From Centroberyx gerrardi (taxonomy: Eukaryota > Chordata > Actinopteri > Beryciformes > Berycidae): 64,000 nucleotides of DNA. Below the pieces are notes generated by a model, which saw nothing but the letters and a program-made list of their open reading frames with translations, did not search any database and was not told the origin of the DNA. The stretch is from the NCBI RefSeq assembly GCF_048128805.1, contig NC_136016.1, positions 9,501,501 to 9,565,500 on the forward strand, read 5' to 3'. Shown piece by piece: positions 1 to 18,900 of this stretch. How positions within the stretch are numbered: position 1 is the first letter of the stretch; each line of letters begins with the position of its first letter. The position numbers and the translations under genes were made by a program.

Positions 1-282
1 TGGACTGCTTGGTGATGGGTAGTGTGATACAGTATCGAAATTAATCTGTAATTTCCAATTAACCTTCTCAAATATTTCTGAAATCATTGTTGTGAGAAAT
101 CTGACATAATATCTACGTTTTAGCATTAATTTAGACAACAAAATGTGTATCACGATTCATTACATCAAAAAATCCCACAATACGGTAATACAGACAGAAG
201 ATAAATGGTATATATCGGTATATTGCCCTGCCCTAATCTATGTCCAGATTACAGTTCCTCTTTTTATTTAATCTTTAGACCA
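1..282. other. AT-rich flank, no gene seen
   Basis: AT-rich DNA with no convincing coding potential. The stretch at about 140-240, ending in a GGTATATTGCCCTGCCCTAA-like sequence, resembles the ends of short fish DNA transposons. I cannot define its limits or its partner end. Confidence 0.3.
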
Positions 283-3185
283 TTACTCTCTGAACTTGCT
301 GTTTAGTTTGAGCAGGAGCTGGTTTTCAAAATTAGTAGAGTTCATCCTAGTTCGCTTTGCAGTGAACAGCAGTCCAGCACAGCTGAAGAGGCGCTCACAG
401 GCAGCAGAAGCAGGCAGGCCAGTGTTGAGTTTGAGAGACAGTTTTTTGATGTAAGGAAGTGAGTTCAGTAGATCCATCTTGTCTGAGACACAGACAAGGT
501 ACCCATCCAGCTCCCCTGTACCTTGTGACTTTCTGGACTTTCTGAAGAAATCCCCTTCATCTGATGAGTGTTGGCCATCAGCCACCAGCCTTGACTTGCT
601 CCATCTCATCCTCTGTCATTTGGTCAAGGTGATGTTTCACATAGGCCAAACCTGTAAAGTGACAAACACACACACAACACATACAGTATATCTGACATTT
701 AGGCTTTAATTTATGTGGCAACATAATTCATCATAATGTTGACATTACAATAACCAAAACGCTTTCCATACTTATGTAGACAGGCTCATTATATTGTTGC
801 ATGTATGATATTGTACCTATCTCACTACTGATAATATTGATACCTTGTGGTCATTTTTATGATATGGAATAACAAGTCCACTCATGTTTGATTCAGGCTG
901 TATGCTCAAGGTGTGTGTATTTATGTACTATTCACCCTGTATGTTTTATATATAGGAAGAGGTGTAATTGAAAATGTAATGGAAAATGTGTAGGAACCCT
1001 GAGATGGAACAGTCATAATTCCAAACTGTGAATAGTGATTACATAATATATGAATATCCTATTTAATGAATACTCACATTTTCACCTTGAATTCTTCACA
1101 GACATTTCTGATGGCGCCCTCTCCCTCCTCTTGTATGATTCGTATGATCCTCTCCACAGCCATGTATGTCGAGTTCCACCGAGTTTGATTTGGCCAGATG
1201 AACTGGAGCTTGCATTCATCTTCCACGATTTCTGCAGCCATGTGTGACCGACCTGTTTTGTTCCACATTGCTTGGCATTTCCCAAAGGCTGCACGTGATA
1301 GCCGTTTGTATGTATCATTCTGCCCTTCTGCCTTGGCAGCATCTGTTGCGGCGATTAAGTTTAACACCGTGGCACGCACACCTTTGATGTAGAGGAAGTT
1401 GGTACTCAAGACCGTTGTCTTCTTCCAGGATGTTGAATGTGTCCTGATGGTTGGCTTGGGGCTCTTCTTCAGTAGAGTCTTGGTCTGACTCGACTTCCTC
1501 GGACGGGCTCTGCTCACCAAACACACCGAACGCTTTGATGAAGTTTGAGGGCACCTGCTAGCACATCGAAGGTGTGGGACCCTCTCAACCTCTGGCACGC
1601 AAGTGCAGCGGATCTTCTCTCGAAGGTTTCCTCATCTATCCAATGACAGGTGACCCCGATGTAACTTCTCTGGTGCGCTGTCCAACAATCAGTGGTAGTG
1701 GCGACATAGCTGACTCCACTGAGGTGCGACATCACAGTCCTCTTCATTTGAGTGGAAGCTGCCTGTATTCTGGTCCGGAGAGTGGGTCTGGAAATGACCT
1801 TGCATTGAGGATTCAGCGTTGATACAAGTTCTTTAAAAGCAGGTTGTTCAACTACAGCAAATGGATGAAGACCCTCGCAAATTAAGTTAATCATGACCTT
1901 GTCAACCTTCGCTTGCGGCACACGTCTGGTTCCACCCACTGCCATCAGGTCACATATTTTTGCTTGCTTGCTTGGGGTTTTTTCTGGTTCCAGGGTCCGC
2001 TTCCGTGCTGCCACGAGGTCAGTGTAGGCCTTCAGCTTTGATGGATGTTTCCTCTGTGAACAAAAATGTTTCATCATTATATAAATAATCAATGTCATGT
2101 GTTCATTAAACATACAGAGTTAGAATTTTTTACATTCATAGATTAATTCATAATTTTCATAGAGTCATTTATAGACTACATCATGGATGGGCAACTGGCG
2201 CCCCCTAAGTGTGGCCCCCAGATCAGTTCGTTTGATCCTGCATATAAGATTACTGAATGAGAAACATTCACCAATATAATGCCAATTTGGCAACAGACAA
2301 ATTGATGGATATTACTTCTACCTTTATTTTGTTCTGAATATAGACTTCATTAACGAGCAATTGGAAATATCTGAAAGCATGACGACAGTTGGGGGGGGGT
2401 ACCTGTGCTTTCGATTACCCACTCTGACATTGTACGAATGGGACAAATATTTTAAAATACATTGTCATACAGCTAGTGAGTGATTATATCCAAGCATATC
2501 AAATAGTTGGAGATGCTGAAAAAGCCGACATCCACGTGAGCGGTTGGCAGTGATTATTTACTATTGGGCCCCAAGTAATAATGCTGGTTGAAGACTGAGA
2601 GAATAAGGAGGTGGAGTAAAAAGCCCACAAGAAAAGGTGGTGTCAACGGGCGCATATATAATGCGCCGTGCCATGGACTGACGCGCAGGCAGTTGATCAG
2701 TTGTCTTTCCTATCTCTGTGTCTGTCAAGCAAAGTTTACTACCAAGTTAGCTAGCTAGCAAAACTAGCGCGCTAACGTTATACGACCAGGGTAGTGGTGA
2801 TGCAAACCATTAACGACATGCTGCCACCATGGATAGATTGCTATTGTTAGCTAAGCTAGCGTTGCTAACATTAACGTTACCATAGATAAATTTAAGTATT
2901 AATGGTAGCTAACTAGTTATTTAACTTAACGTGGCGTTATCTTACGTTACCTGTACATGCTTCCGCAGGTTTGATGCAGAGTTTTTGTAAGCCGATACCG
3001 CATCTCTCTGGGCGAACAAAGCTGACACTGCATAACAAGACTGCTGCTGTTCTTAAGAAGTCCCTTAAATATGGCCAGGGATTCGCCTCATTTTCTTCAA
3101 GTTCATCCTCAACTTCAACCAAATCCGATGGGGTTTCAGTTGGATTTAGGTCTGCAGAAGTGTTTTCTAACTCATCCGTCTCCAT
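283..3185 (-). mobile_element. decayed hAT-superfamily transposase with introns (ZBED-like)
   Basis: The pieces read right to left as one hAT transposase. An acidic N-terminus with a PWPYLRDF motif and the start of a BED zinc finger (QCQLC) lies at 3185-2951. The end of the BED finger (RKHPSKLKAY) and the catalytic core (ATTTDCWTAHQRSYIGVT; later QTRWNSTYMA) lie at 2053-1078. The C-terminal dimerisation domain (LPASAACERLFSCAG) lies at 651-283. Splice-like junctions are visible: donor after 2951 (CAG/GTAACG), acceptor before 2053, donor after 1078 (AAT/GTGAGT) and acceptor before 651. The reading frame changes inside the BED finger, near 1550, near 1370 and after the last acceptor, so it no longer encodes a whole transposase. 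It is a DNA transposon copy. A domesticated ZBED gene is less likely because of the frame breaks. Confidence 0.85.
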
Positions 3186-3299
3186 CTCCTTTGTGATTAA
3201 GCGCCAACGTATTGTCGTTGCTGTCTGACTGACCGTCGTTCAGCTTCTGACGCTGCAGTCAGCCAGGGCCAGTAGACTGGACAGTTTCTGGCGCGCAGT

Positions 3300-3510
3300 T
3301 CATAGAAAACTTGGGGAAACTTTGGATTTCTTTTACTCTGTAACGGAAGCGATTTAAATGTAGCGAAGTACATTACTTCAAACAAAATATACTTAAGTAA
3401 AAGTAAAATGACTGATTTTAAAAATGACTCAAAAAAGTACAAGTACACAAAAAAGCTACTCAACTACAGTAACGAGAGTAATTGTAATTTGTTACTTTCC
3501 ACCTGACTAT
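3300..3510. repeat. hAT-type terminal region
   Basis: This segment is built from TTACTT/AAGTAA and AAGTAC motifs (GTACATTACTTCAAAC, ACTTAAGTAAAAGTAAAATG, TAACGAGAGTAATTGTAATT) typical of terminal sequences of fish hAT elements. It sits just upstream of the transposase N-terminus, so it is probably the 5' terminal part of the same element. Exact ends and target duplication were not found. Confidence 0.5.
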
Positions 3511-5157
3511 TCTGTCTTGTTTATCAAGTCCTAAATATTGTAAAATATGAATAGCCTACACAGATATTGAACAGCCTGTCACCTATGCTGTGATTTTGTG
3601 ATCTTGATTTCTTATATGAAAAAAATCTAAGAAAAATGTGTTATTCATTGATTATGATTACCATACTGAAACTGCCCAAACACCATGTTCATAATTTGCA
3701 ATTAATATTTCCATGTTATTGTGGTGGTGAAACAAGTTGGGGTTGACAGCCATAACATATGAGGGGTGGGTGTGATGGTGGGACCCCCCAAAATGTAGGA
3801 GCGGCCCTGCACCGCCCCACTGCGGGAGGACGGTAACTAGCCTACAGTAGTGCGTTGCGGTTTCCAAGGGAAGAACCAAACCCACACGGTGGCGCGAGCT
3901 GCGTCAAGTCAGCCAGCGAGAGACAGAATAATACCGGAAATAGGCGATTTGGCCTTCAAAATAAAAGCAAAAAATGGTCACCTTTGGGGGGAAAGTGTAA
4001 GTATCGAACAACAAAAATCAGATAAAAACAAAACACCAGAATCATTTGATTATAGGCTATATGGAATGAAACTATAGCTGTTAAATATCTACTAAAAAGA
4101 TTGTTTTGTATTATGGTGCATGATATCTCCTGATGAAAGTGTGCCTCATGATAACAGGTAAAAGTAAGGTTAGAGGTTTACATTTGATGTCCTGAACACG
4201 ATAGAAAACATAGCCTACCAGAAATCAGAAGGATGTCTGTTATCGAAAAAAAGTCTAGAATGGGAATTCTGTAGAAACAATTGGGCCACAGCTATATTAA
4301 ATTAACTTTCTCAGGGGGTAATGGATATTTTTCCAAGTTGTCTGGTAAGCCTACTTGACTTGAAAGTCTTTCTTTATGCAGCCTATTTTTGGCAGGCCCA
4401 TGTATGGCATCTTGCATACACATATGTGGCTATGAATGCTGTAGCCTATATGCCGTGAAAATGACGTTGTGTAATATGTAAAGAGAGTAGTGCCAGCGGA
4501 GATTGTATTTGAATTGCATACATTAGATTTTTTTTCATGCTCACAGGAGATGAACAAAGCCACATGGATTGTGATTGGCTGAGGGAAGAGTGTTGTTTCA
4601 CTGTTGGCAGCCTCACATTCTTCAAACCACTGCATTCAATTTCAAATTGTGCCCTACAAATTAAATTTTTGAATTAATTTAACAAATCAATTTTTTTTTC
4701 AATGGTTCAATATAAGCATGACAAATTAAAATGTATGCAATTAAAATAGTCTACAATCTCTGCTGTCATTAGTCTCATGTAGCCTACCAAAGATTCCTCA
4801 TTAAGCATTTTCTGTTTTTTTTCACCTTGGGTACTTTGTAGGCCATTACTCACACAACTTTGCAACACATTGATCAATAAGGATTTTGTTTTGAAATATA
4901 TGAGCGGAAGTCTCCCTTCTCATTCTGGCTGACTTGACAGTAATGTGGCGGCGCAGTGTCATCAGCGGGCGAGTAGCCGTTCATATCCGCTCCTGCCCGG
5001 TGTTCAGCTCACACCGGTGTCGGCTGCAGGCTGCAGGCAGACAACGGAGACCGGCGAGAGGCTTGGCTGTTGTACCGATCAGCACGGCTAAAATTATTTC
5101 TCTGTCATGGGAAAAGACTAGCAGACCTAAACTGACTGACGCCGGTTCCCGGTGAAG
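3511..5157. other. intergenic DNA and cdr2 5' flank/5'UTR
   Basis: No supported gene in 3511-4920. A small GC-rich patch near 3790-3960 is followed by an ATG and a GTAAGT at about 3984-4006, but this has no support as an exon. From about 4930 the DNA becomes GC- and CpG-rich (GGCGGCGCAG, GCGGGCGAGTAGCCG) up to the cdr2 start codon, as expected for a promoter/5'UTR. Confidence 0.5.
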
Positions 5158-11820
<6,663 letters not shown>

Positions 11821-14800
11821 TGACTGTAATAAGAAGACCTGCTGTGGGACATTGTCTTGAGAGCAGATGTCCTGAATTGAAGCAATTCATCACTTTGGAA
11901 TTAACTTCCCAGCAAGCTTGTGAAATAAAGAAAAAACAAAATTATTATAGACTTTTAGGCCAGTTGAGTGTCCAGGGAGCCTACTGTATGTTATTTGCAT
12001 ATGGCGACTGCCATCCAAAGGGTTTCTAGGTGAATAAGAGTGATGCAGGAACTATATAAGAAGGCCAACACCACCAGCTCATATGTCCAATATGGCTCAC
12101 TTTGCACAGAAACAGCAGTGCCTAATGCCGTCTTGACTGTACAATCACTCTACCTCACTTGCACAACCCAATTCAAACCATCGCAAAACAAGCTCCTGAG
12201 GAAATCACTTCTGGGGAAATAACACTGTTAAAAGAATGATAATGCATCAGTAATTTATAAAGCTGCACCCGTTCTTTCCTTTGGTCTGTTTACTGAGCTC
12301 CTATGATGTAACGTGAACCTATGCACCGTTTTTTTTGCAACTAGAAAAAAGTAGCCAACTTTTCGTGGTGATTGTTTTTTGCCTGGACCTAGAAGAGCAG
12401 CCAGTACAAGAATGACCAATATATCTTCAGCTGCAGCTAAAACCAGTCAGTCTCATCTATATTGATGAATCAGTTTATATTATCAGAACCAGAAGCTGGT
12501 GATTTATGGTGCTCAAATAATAGGTTTTCTGTAATTGTAACACGTCTTCCTCAAATAGGATGCTCGATTAGTGTATGATCAGTTTAGCTGACTGTGAATG
12601 TTGTAGTGAAGGGAAATCCTGAGGTTTACCAAAATACTAATTCTCTATGTACTTGATGATGCTTATACAATGTAACCAGACGACAGCCTGCTAATATATC
12701 AGCGGGCCTCTTAATTGCCTCGTAAAGCCGTGTATTTTAAGAGGCTTTTCCAGAAAAGCAGCTTCAGTGCTTTTGCTGCCTATCGTACTTTTGTCCTTGT
12801 TATGCTTGAGAATGTGCACATATTTTTTTGTAGATATTACTGTAAAATCACATTAAGATGCACTTTAGAATTGCACAAGGATTATCAATGCTCTCCTGAC
12901 ACTTTATATTGCTGTCATATGTAGTTATTACAGCTGTGATGTGCTTGTCTTAATCATATTCTAGACCTAAATAATTGCAGAATGTATGCATACTGTTTCG
13001 GTGCAGAAATGTCAATGTGTTTTTACCTGCTCCATGATTTTTGCCACATGTTCACTGTTATTGTCCTGAGTCATAAAACATAGCAAGCGGAGAGAGCAGG
13101 GTGGTGTCTTTTTTTTCTGCTCAGTCAGTAAGATAGGTTGTAAAATATGATTAGATGTTTTTTTTTTATTATTTCAGTATCAGGGTGAATCTTGGACAGC
13201 ACAAATCACTGATACACTTTCAGAAATTATATAATGTTTCCCTCTGATGTTATAAAAAAGACTGATGGCAGCTGTCCAGACACTCCCGCTCAGCTTCAAA
13301 CACACAATGCATCAGTCATGCTTAAAAATAAAACTGACCAAAGTGAGAGAGTAATTAACATTTAAGATAAGATGAAACTTCAGTGATCCCTTTGAGGAAA
13401 TTTGGTTGGTGCAGCAGCAAATATTAATAGGATACAGGAAGAAAAATAGAATCCAAATATAAAAATAGAATATAAACAAGAATATTATTAAGAGTATTAC
13501 AAACATAAACATATGCAATCAACAATTTTAACACGTTAAGTAGAATGTTTGAGTGGGAGGTATTGGGGAAAAATATGGATTGCAGCTTTATTAAGATGAA
13601 AATCTAGCCCAACTAAACGAAAGAGATTGTGGTTTATTTGTTATACTGATGGCTCGATGCATAATTCATCACTGCCTAAAGGATTCTGTTTGTAGTTGCT
13701 TCTTCTCAGGCTGAATTTACATGGGAACAAAAAAACATTTTATCTCTTTGCTGCACAGATCTGGTTTCATGGCTATTTACACAGGAAAATCATGATTTTG
13801 CCATGAATTGGTTTATCCAATGGAGCTCCCTACAAGCTGTGCACCTGATGCTTTAATCAGCTCATTTACACTCTCAAATACTCACACTATTAAAGGTGTT
13901 AACACACTATTAGGTCTATATTAGAAACCCCTTTTATTTTTTCTTCATGTTGGGTGTAGGTTTGCAGCAAAAGAAGAAGAATCTTAACTTTGGCTCTACT
14001 TTTCACTGTTAAGGCCAAAATAATTGGATCTGATACGACCCAATTTCAAATCTGATGCCAAAAATATCTGATTCAATGAACAGAATTAGATCTGTGTCAT
14101 ATGATCAGAAAACCAGATTTTCTGGGTGCATGCAAATCTGGTCGAGGACATCTAGCACCATTAAATGTTAAACTAAGAAAAAAATGTTTCCACAGCTCAG
14201 TATTAGGAATAAGGTTTAACTACTAATAAAGTTTATCTGAGAGAAGTCTCTCAGATGAAAAAGAACACACCAGACAAGATAACATTACAGTATTTATTGA
14301 GCAATATATAACAAACCAATGAAAAAATGATGGATGTAACTAGGTACTTGAGTTAATATTTGCAGATGTGAGAAATTGTTAGTGTAGCCTGAAATGTGGA
14401 ATGCTTCACTGACAGTTTCCCCAGTCGTGAAGGTCTTAAATGTCTTAACATATTTCAGTGAGAATCAAAGTACTGTGAGGAAAAAACAAGCACAATGTTG
14501 TTACTGTCCCTGTAATTCCTTAAACAAATGGGTGGAGTTTCTCCTGAATGCCTTGTGAGGCAGAGGCACTTAGATGGAGACCCAAGATAGCAGCGCATGG
14601 CGATACACCAGTGTGTCCGTAACATTTTCCCCTTCACCCAGAAGACGGTCCAGTGTTGCCGGACCATAATCCAAACAAACTGTAATGACTAGGTGTGGTA
14701 AAGCAGGTGACCGGTCCATTCTATTTTTCTCTCACTTGATATAATGGATTAAATCCCATCAGACTTTTTAAACAACGTTGTTCAGCGGAGTATGAAGACA

Positions 14801-15948
14801 AAGCTTTATTCCAAATTGCATCTTTATTGGCTATCATCAAATGAATCACTCAAGTTTCTTTCATAATAATTTTCAGAAAACCAGTCGTAACTCTGCACAT
14901 TCAAGTATGGCAAGTAACCCCCAACACTAACCATTTTAATTCACATTTTCAGATTTTATATGGGTATATTGCAGTGCGTATCCAACTGAACATGATACAG
15001 AGTGTGGGACAGCTACATTTGATGTAGCAGTTCCAGCGGCGTCAGGATGAGCAGCAAGGGATCTTTTTTTTTTTTCATACTGATTGCCATAAACATCAAT
15101 TCACTCAGTTATTTCAATTCTATTAACTTGGCATCATGACATTAGAGCCTTTTGCTTGTTCCTCAACAGCATCATTAGACTTTTACGACAACTTTGAGTA
15201 AAGACTTTACATATGGCCACATTGCAAAATAAGCTGCTGTGTTATCCACCCTATAAAATAGATTTTTCCTTTTGTGTGCATTGAGGAGGGTGGAATAACT
15301 TTATACTCAGCTCTTTGATTGGGTCAAAGAAAAACAACTAAGAGAAATTGTAAAAGTTAATGATGGAAAAAAAAAAAGTTTGCTTCTTTTTAAATATTCT
15401 ACGCTTAAGGCCTTAATCCATGTTTGGTTTGTAGGTGACAGCAAAACAAGTGAGATACATATTTCTCTTTAAAGTAACAAAATCAGGAGAAAAATCAAAT
15501 GACCGCACTCGCTTTCAATAGTGAACACCATCCTCTGGTAAAAGTTTAATCCAAAACATAATTAAACATCAGGTCATAATTTCAAACTCCTCTATTGATA
15601 AACCGTATATATCTCACTATTTTTTCAGGTTTTTTCCCTCTCATACAAGCAGACATGCCACACTCCGGCTCTTAGAGGGAGTATGAGAGTTACTATCCTC
15701 CGAGCTCGTATCAGAACGCTTGTTACGGTCAGAAATGACTTCAGTTGAAACAAGAAAAGCTTCATGTTCTGAGCAGAGCAGACGGCTGGCATCTTTGTCC
15801 TCCGATCCTCCGCCTTGAGGGCTGGGGGAGCTGCGATTGGCTCTTGTCTCTGACTGCTTTTCCTTCCCATGCAGAGCCCTCCCACTAGACTCTGGGGAGA
15901 GGATTTGATTGGCTGATGGTGACCACGGGGGGCGCCGCGGTCTCAGTG
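11821..15948. other. convergent 3' ends of cdr2 and polr3e, no further gene seen
   Basis: Holds the cdr2 3'UTR on the left (AATAAA at 11924-11929) and the polr3e 3'UTR on the right; minus-strand AATAAA candidates are at 14823-14828 and 14293-14298. A short perfect hairpin lies at 14235-14256 (10-bp arms, 2-nt loop). A dispersed repeat starts at about 13362. The rest is AT-rich without recognisable coding sequence. Confidence 0.6.
13362..13520 (+). repeat. dispersed fish repeat copy (GATGAAACTT...GCAGCAGCAAA type)
   Basis: It begins with GATAAGATGAAACTTCAGTG and continues through TGAGGAAATTTGG and GCAGCAGCAAATA into A-rich DNA. The same layout occurs at 31843-31965. This resembles a widespread fish repeat related to the tail of a retroposon or DNA element. 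I cannot name the family with certainty. Confidence 0.5.
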
Positions 15949-18900
15949 TCAGGACTGTATCGTTCCCTTGAGGTACCACATCCCTCCGTGGCTGCTGCAG
16001 CACTCCTGGACGAACAGGGCCACAGGTTAGGAAAAGCCGCTGAGTGGAGATCAGTCGTCAGGGGGCTGAGATTAAAATTTCCTTACTTTCCTTAACGGCT
16101 GACTGATGTACAGTTAGAGCACAACTGGTAGGTTTACCAAACACACCAGTATCACTGAATGAACACATTTTAAGTGAAATCAAACTAACAGCCCTCTCAC
16201 CTTGAGCAGCCGGTCGATGTCTGCCTTGGGGACATCGTCTCCAAACTCCTGGGCCAGTCTGGCTTGCACCATGTTCCTCCTGACCCGGTAGTTCTTAGAG
16301 AACAGCTCATATAGCAGCCGGCGGTGCTGCAGGGAGAAGAGAAACAAAATGCACGCAAGAATGAATTTAAGTAGAAGTAACACAGAAGAAAGATCACATT
16401 CACCTGTGCCGTCTGAAAGCTGGAGTAATCTTTTAGTTGAGGGGTGTGAGGCAGGAAGTCAAGTGTTTAAAGACCTAGATAACAGTGACATAATGAGGAC
16501 TGAAATTGTTCAAAAACGTTTTCCGCTTCAGAGTACCGACGCTTGCAGTGTTTACCTTGTCAAACGTCTCCCCGGTCTCCCACACACCAAACACTTTCTG
16601 TTCATCAGGGGCGGCTGTGGTCTGAGCAGGAAACTAAAAGTGGAGCAAAACAAAACAGTAGCCTGAGGTTAGAGAGGGGAGGGACCTGGGAGCAGACCTG
16701 CCTTTGGGCACTCTGCTCCAGTAAAGCAGAATCAACTACATGATTCTTATATTATATTTTGTTTTTAACCTTGCCACAATCCTGCAGAGGATTGAGGCAT
16801 AAACGGAGCATGACAGCAAAACAGCATGCATGTTCAGCAAACTGTAACCATAAAAGTCAAAAGAGTTAATGTGACACTGTGGACAGGGCTTTCATTAATG
16901 ATATGCGCATGTCCTATTTTATATCATAGTGAACAAAATATAGCAACTTTGATATCAAATTGCTCTCCTTTCTACTTATGCCACTATTATTAGTCACATC
17001 GCTCTCAGACAGCAGATTTGTCTGTTAATTTGATCTCTTGTCCAAGTCAAAAACAAGAACAGGCCAAACACTGCTGTGTTGACCATGTGGACCATCGCTG
17101 TGCACTCCAAATCAGGATTAGCTCTTCAGACACAACTCAGTGACTGATCTAAAGACAGATTAGCATCTACCTGATTATGGGTAAGGTTAAGTAAAGGGTG
17201 AGTCACCTGATTCCAGATCTGCCCGAGTTTGCAAACCTCCTCCTCGCTCAACCCCTTGTTGAGCAGTAATGGGCTTTGCTTCTAGGCCAATAATCTGTTG
17301 CATAACAAAGCTGGCGTCGGGCCATGCCCTCCCCCCTGCCATTTAAAATCCTCTACCCTCCAGGATACAGATGGGATGAGACATAAGCCAGACCAGGCCT
17401 GGTCCTGCAACGTTGCAGGAGACCTGTTCGCTTGAGGAAACACGAAGGTGTGGCATAGACCACACCATTACCAGCCCTGTATGCAAACACCACACACACA
17501 ACACCTTTCTTGTCTCAAGACAAACACACACCCTAAAGAACCAAGCTACAGACTGATAAATGACAGACTACCTCTACCTCTATTATGACTACGAATAGCA
17601 GCTAGTCCAATTACAGGGCACAATCCAGTCTGCTGCACAGACCAATACAGTGCAAATACACAGTGGCATCAGGTTCCTCCTGGAGAGTGGAACTTGAGAA
17701 TACCAGGTTTGCATTGCCTCAGTGCACCTACTCCCTCTCAAGGAACAAAGCCGTCGCAAGCAAAACGACCGTTAATGTCGTTATTCTGTTTGAGAAAGCC
17801 GATAGCTATGTGTGAGCAGCCAACTACCCTATACAGAGATAACGCCCTTATTCAGCACCCATGGGCGGTTTCAACTAGACCAGGGCCAGGGTAGGGAGTA
17901 GCTCTTAAATCAAGACAAAGGAAATTGTAATCTCTGTGTATCAAAACCCCTCCACAGGTGAAACAGAGGACCACTCAGTGAAGGGGCGCCCCTCCAGTCC
18001 GACCCTATATGAAGTGAAGGCTGACACTGAGGGACGACTGTCTAGAACTGAGGGAGATGCATGCAAACTTTCAGGGATGCATGCGAACAGGGAGAGAGCC
18101 AGTTTGGCAAATGAGCACCACAGTATTAGCATTACATTATCATGTAACAGGTAGACAGGCATTATATCTGTGTCCCAATTATAACAGTATAGTTTTCACT
18201 CGACTGTTGAGCTCCATCTCTAGGAATGTGATCAGACAACAAACTGGAGACAGTGATGTGGAGAAAGGAGGAAAATAGGAACATTGACTGTAAATGAACT
18301 GGAGTTGTACATCCAAAACCCTTGGAAATCCTGAACTTTGAGAGTGAAAGATGTCCTCCCTGAATACTCACAGGCACCAGTATCTGTTTGCATTGGCTGA
18401 GCAGCACGGTGTCCTGTAGCAGGCGGTCAGAGATGGTGTGGAAGAGGCTGTTTCCAGCCGGCAGGGAGGCCAGGTGGAGGTTGAACAGCCTCTTCAGCTC
18501 ACTCAGCGTCAGCACAAAATGCTTCCTGAAAGTCTTTGACACAAAGTCCCGCAGCTCCGGGGAAGGCGAGGTGGCGGGGCTGCCCCCGTTCCCGTTAGTG
18601 TGATCCGAGATGGGGGAGGTGGCACCGGGGTAACCGTTGACGGAACCGTTAAGGATAGAGGAGGAGGAAGGGGGGGAGCTGGTGTCCATGGGTTCGTCTT
18701 CCCTGTCACTGAAGGGTTCCTGTTTGACGTGGACGCCGGCGCCTGCCCGTCCACCCTGTTTTCTGGCGCTCATGTCCTTTTGTAGGGACGACTGGTTTTC
18801 CCGTGCGCGCTCTTGGGCCGCCATCAGACGCTGCTCCCCGCTGATATGGACAGGCTCTGCAAACCATCAGATACAGGCATCAGCTGAGGGAAGGTCATTG

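Noticed and set aside
3984-4006. A short ATG stretch (MVTFGGKV) followed by GTAAGT upstream of cdr2
   Set aside because: Only eight codons, no matching acceptor or family resemblance; cdr2 has its own well-supported first exon at 5158.
14235-14256. Perfect 10-bp hairpin near the polr3e 3' end as a possible regulatory RNA
   Set aside because: A 2-nt loop and only 22 nt; more likely a chance palindrome.
15641-16003. 120-codon open frame overlapping the last polr3e exon
   Set aside because: It is a different frame of that exon plus 3'UTR; the real frame ends GGMWYLKGTIQS at 15949.
17403-17420. Palindrome CCTGCAACGTTGCAGG in a polr3e intron as a possible transposon end
   Set aside because: Isolated; no paired end or copy found in the window.
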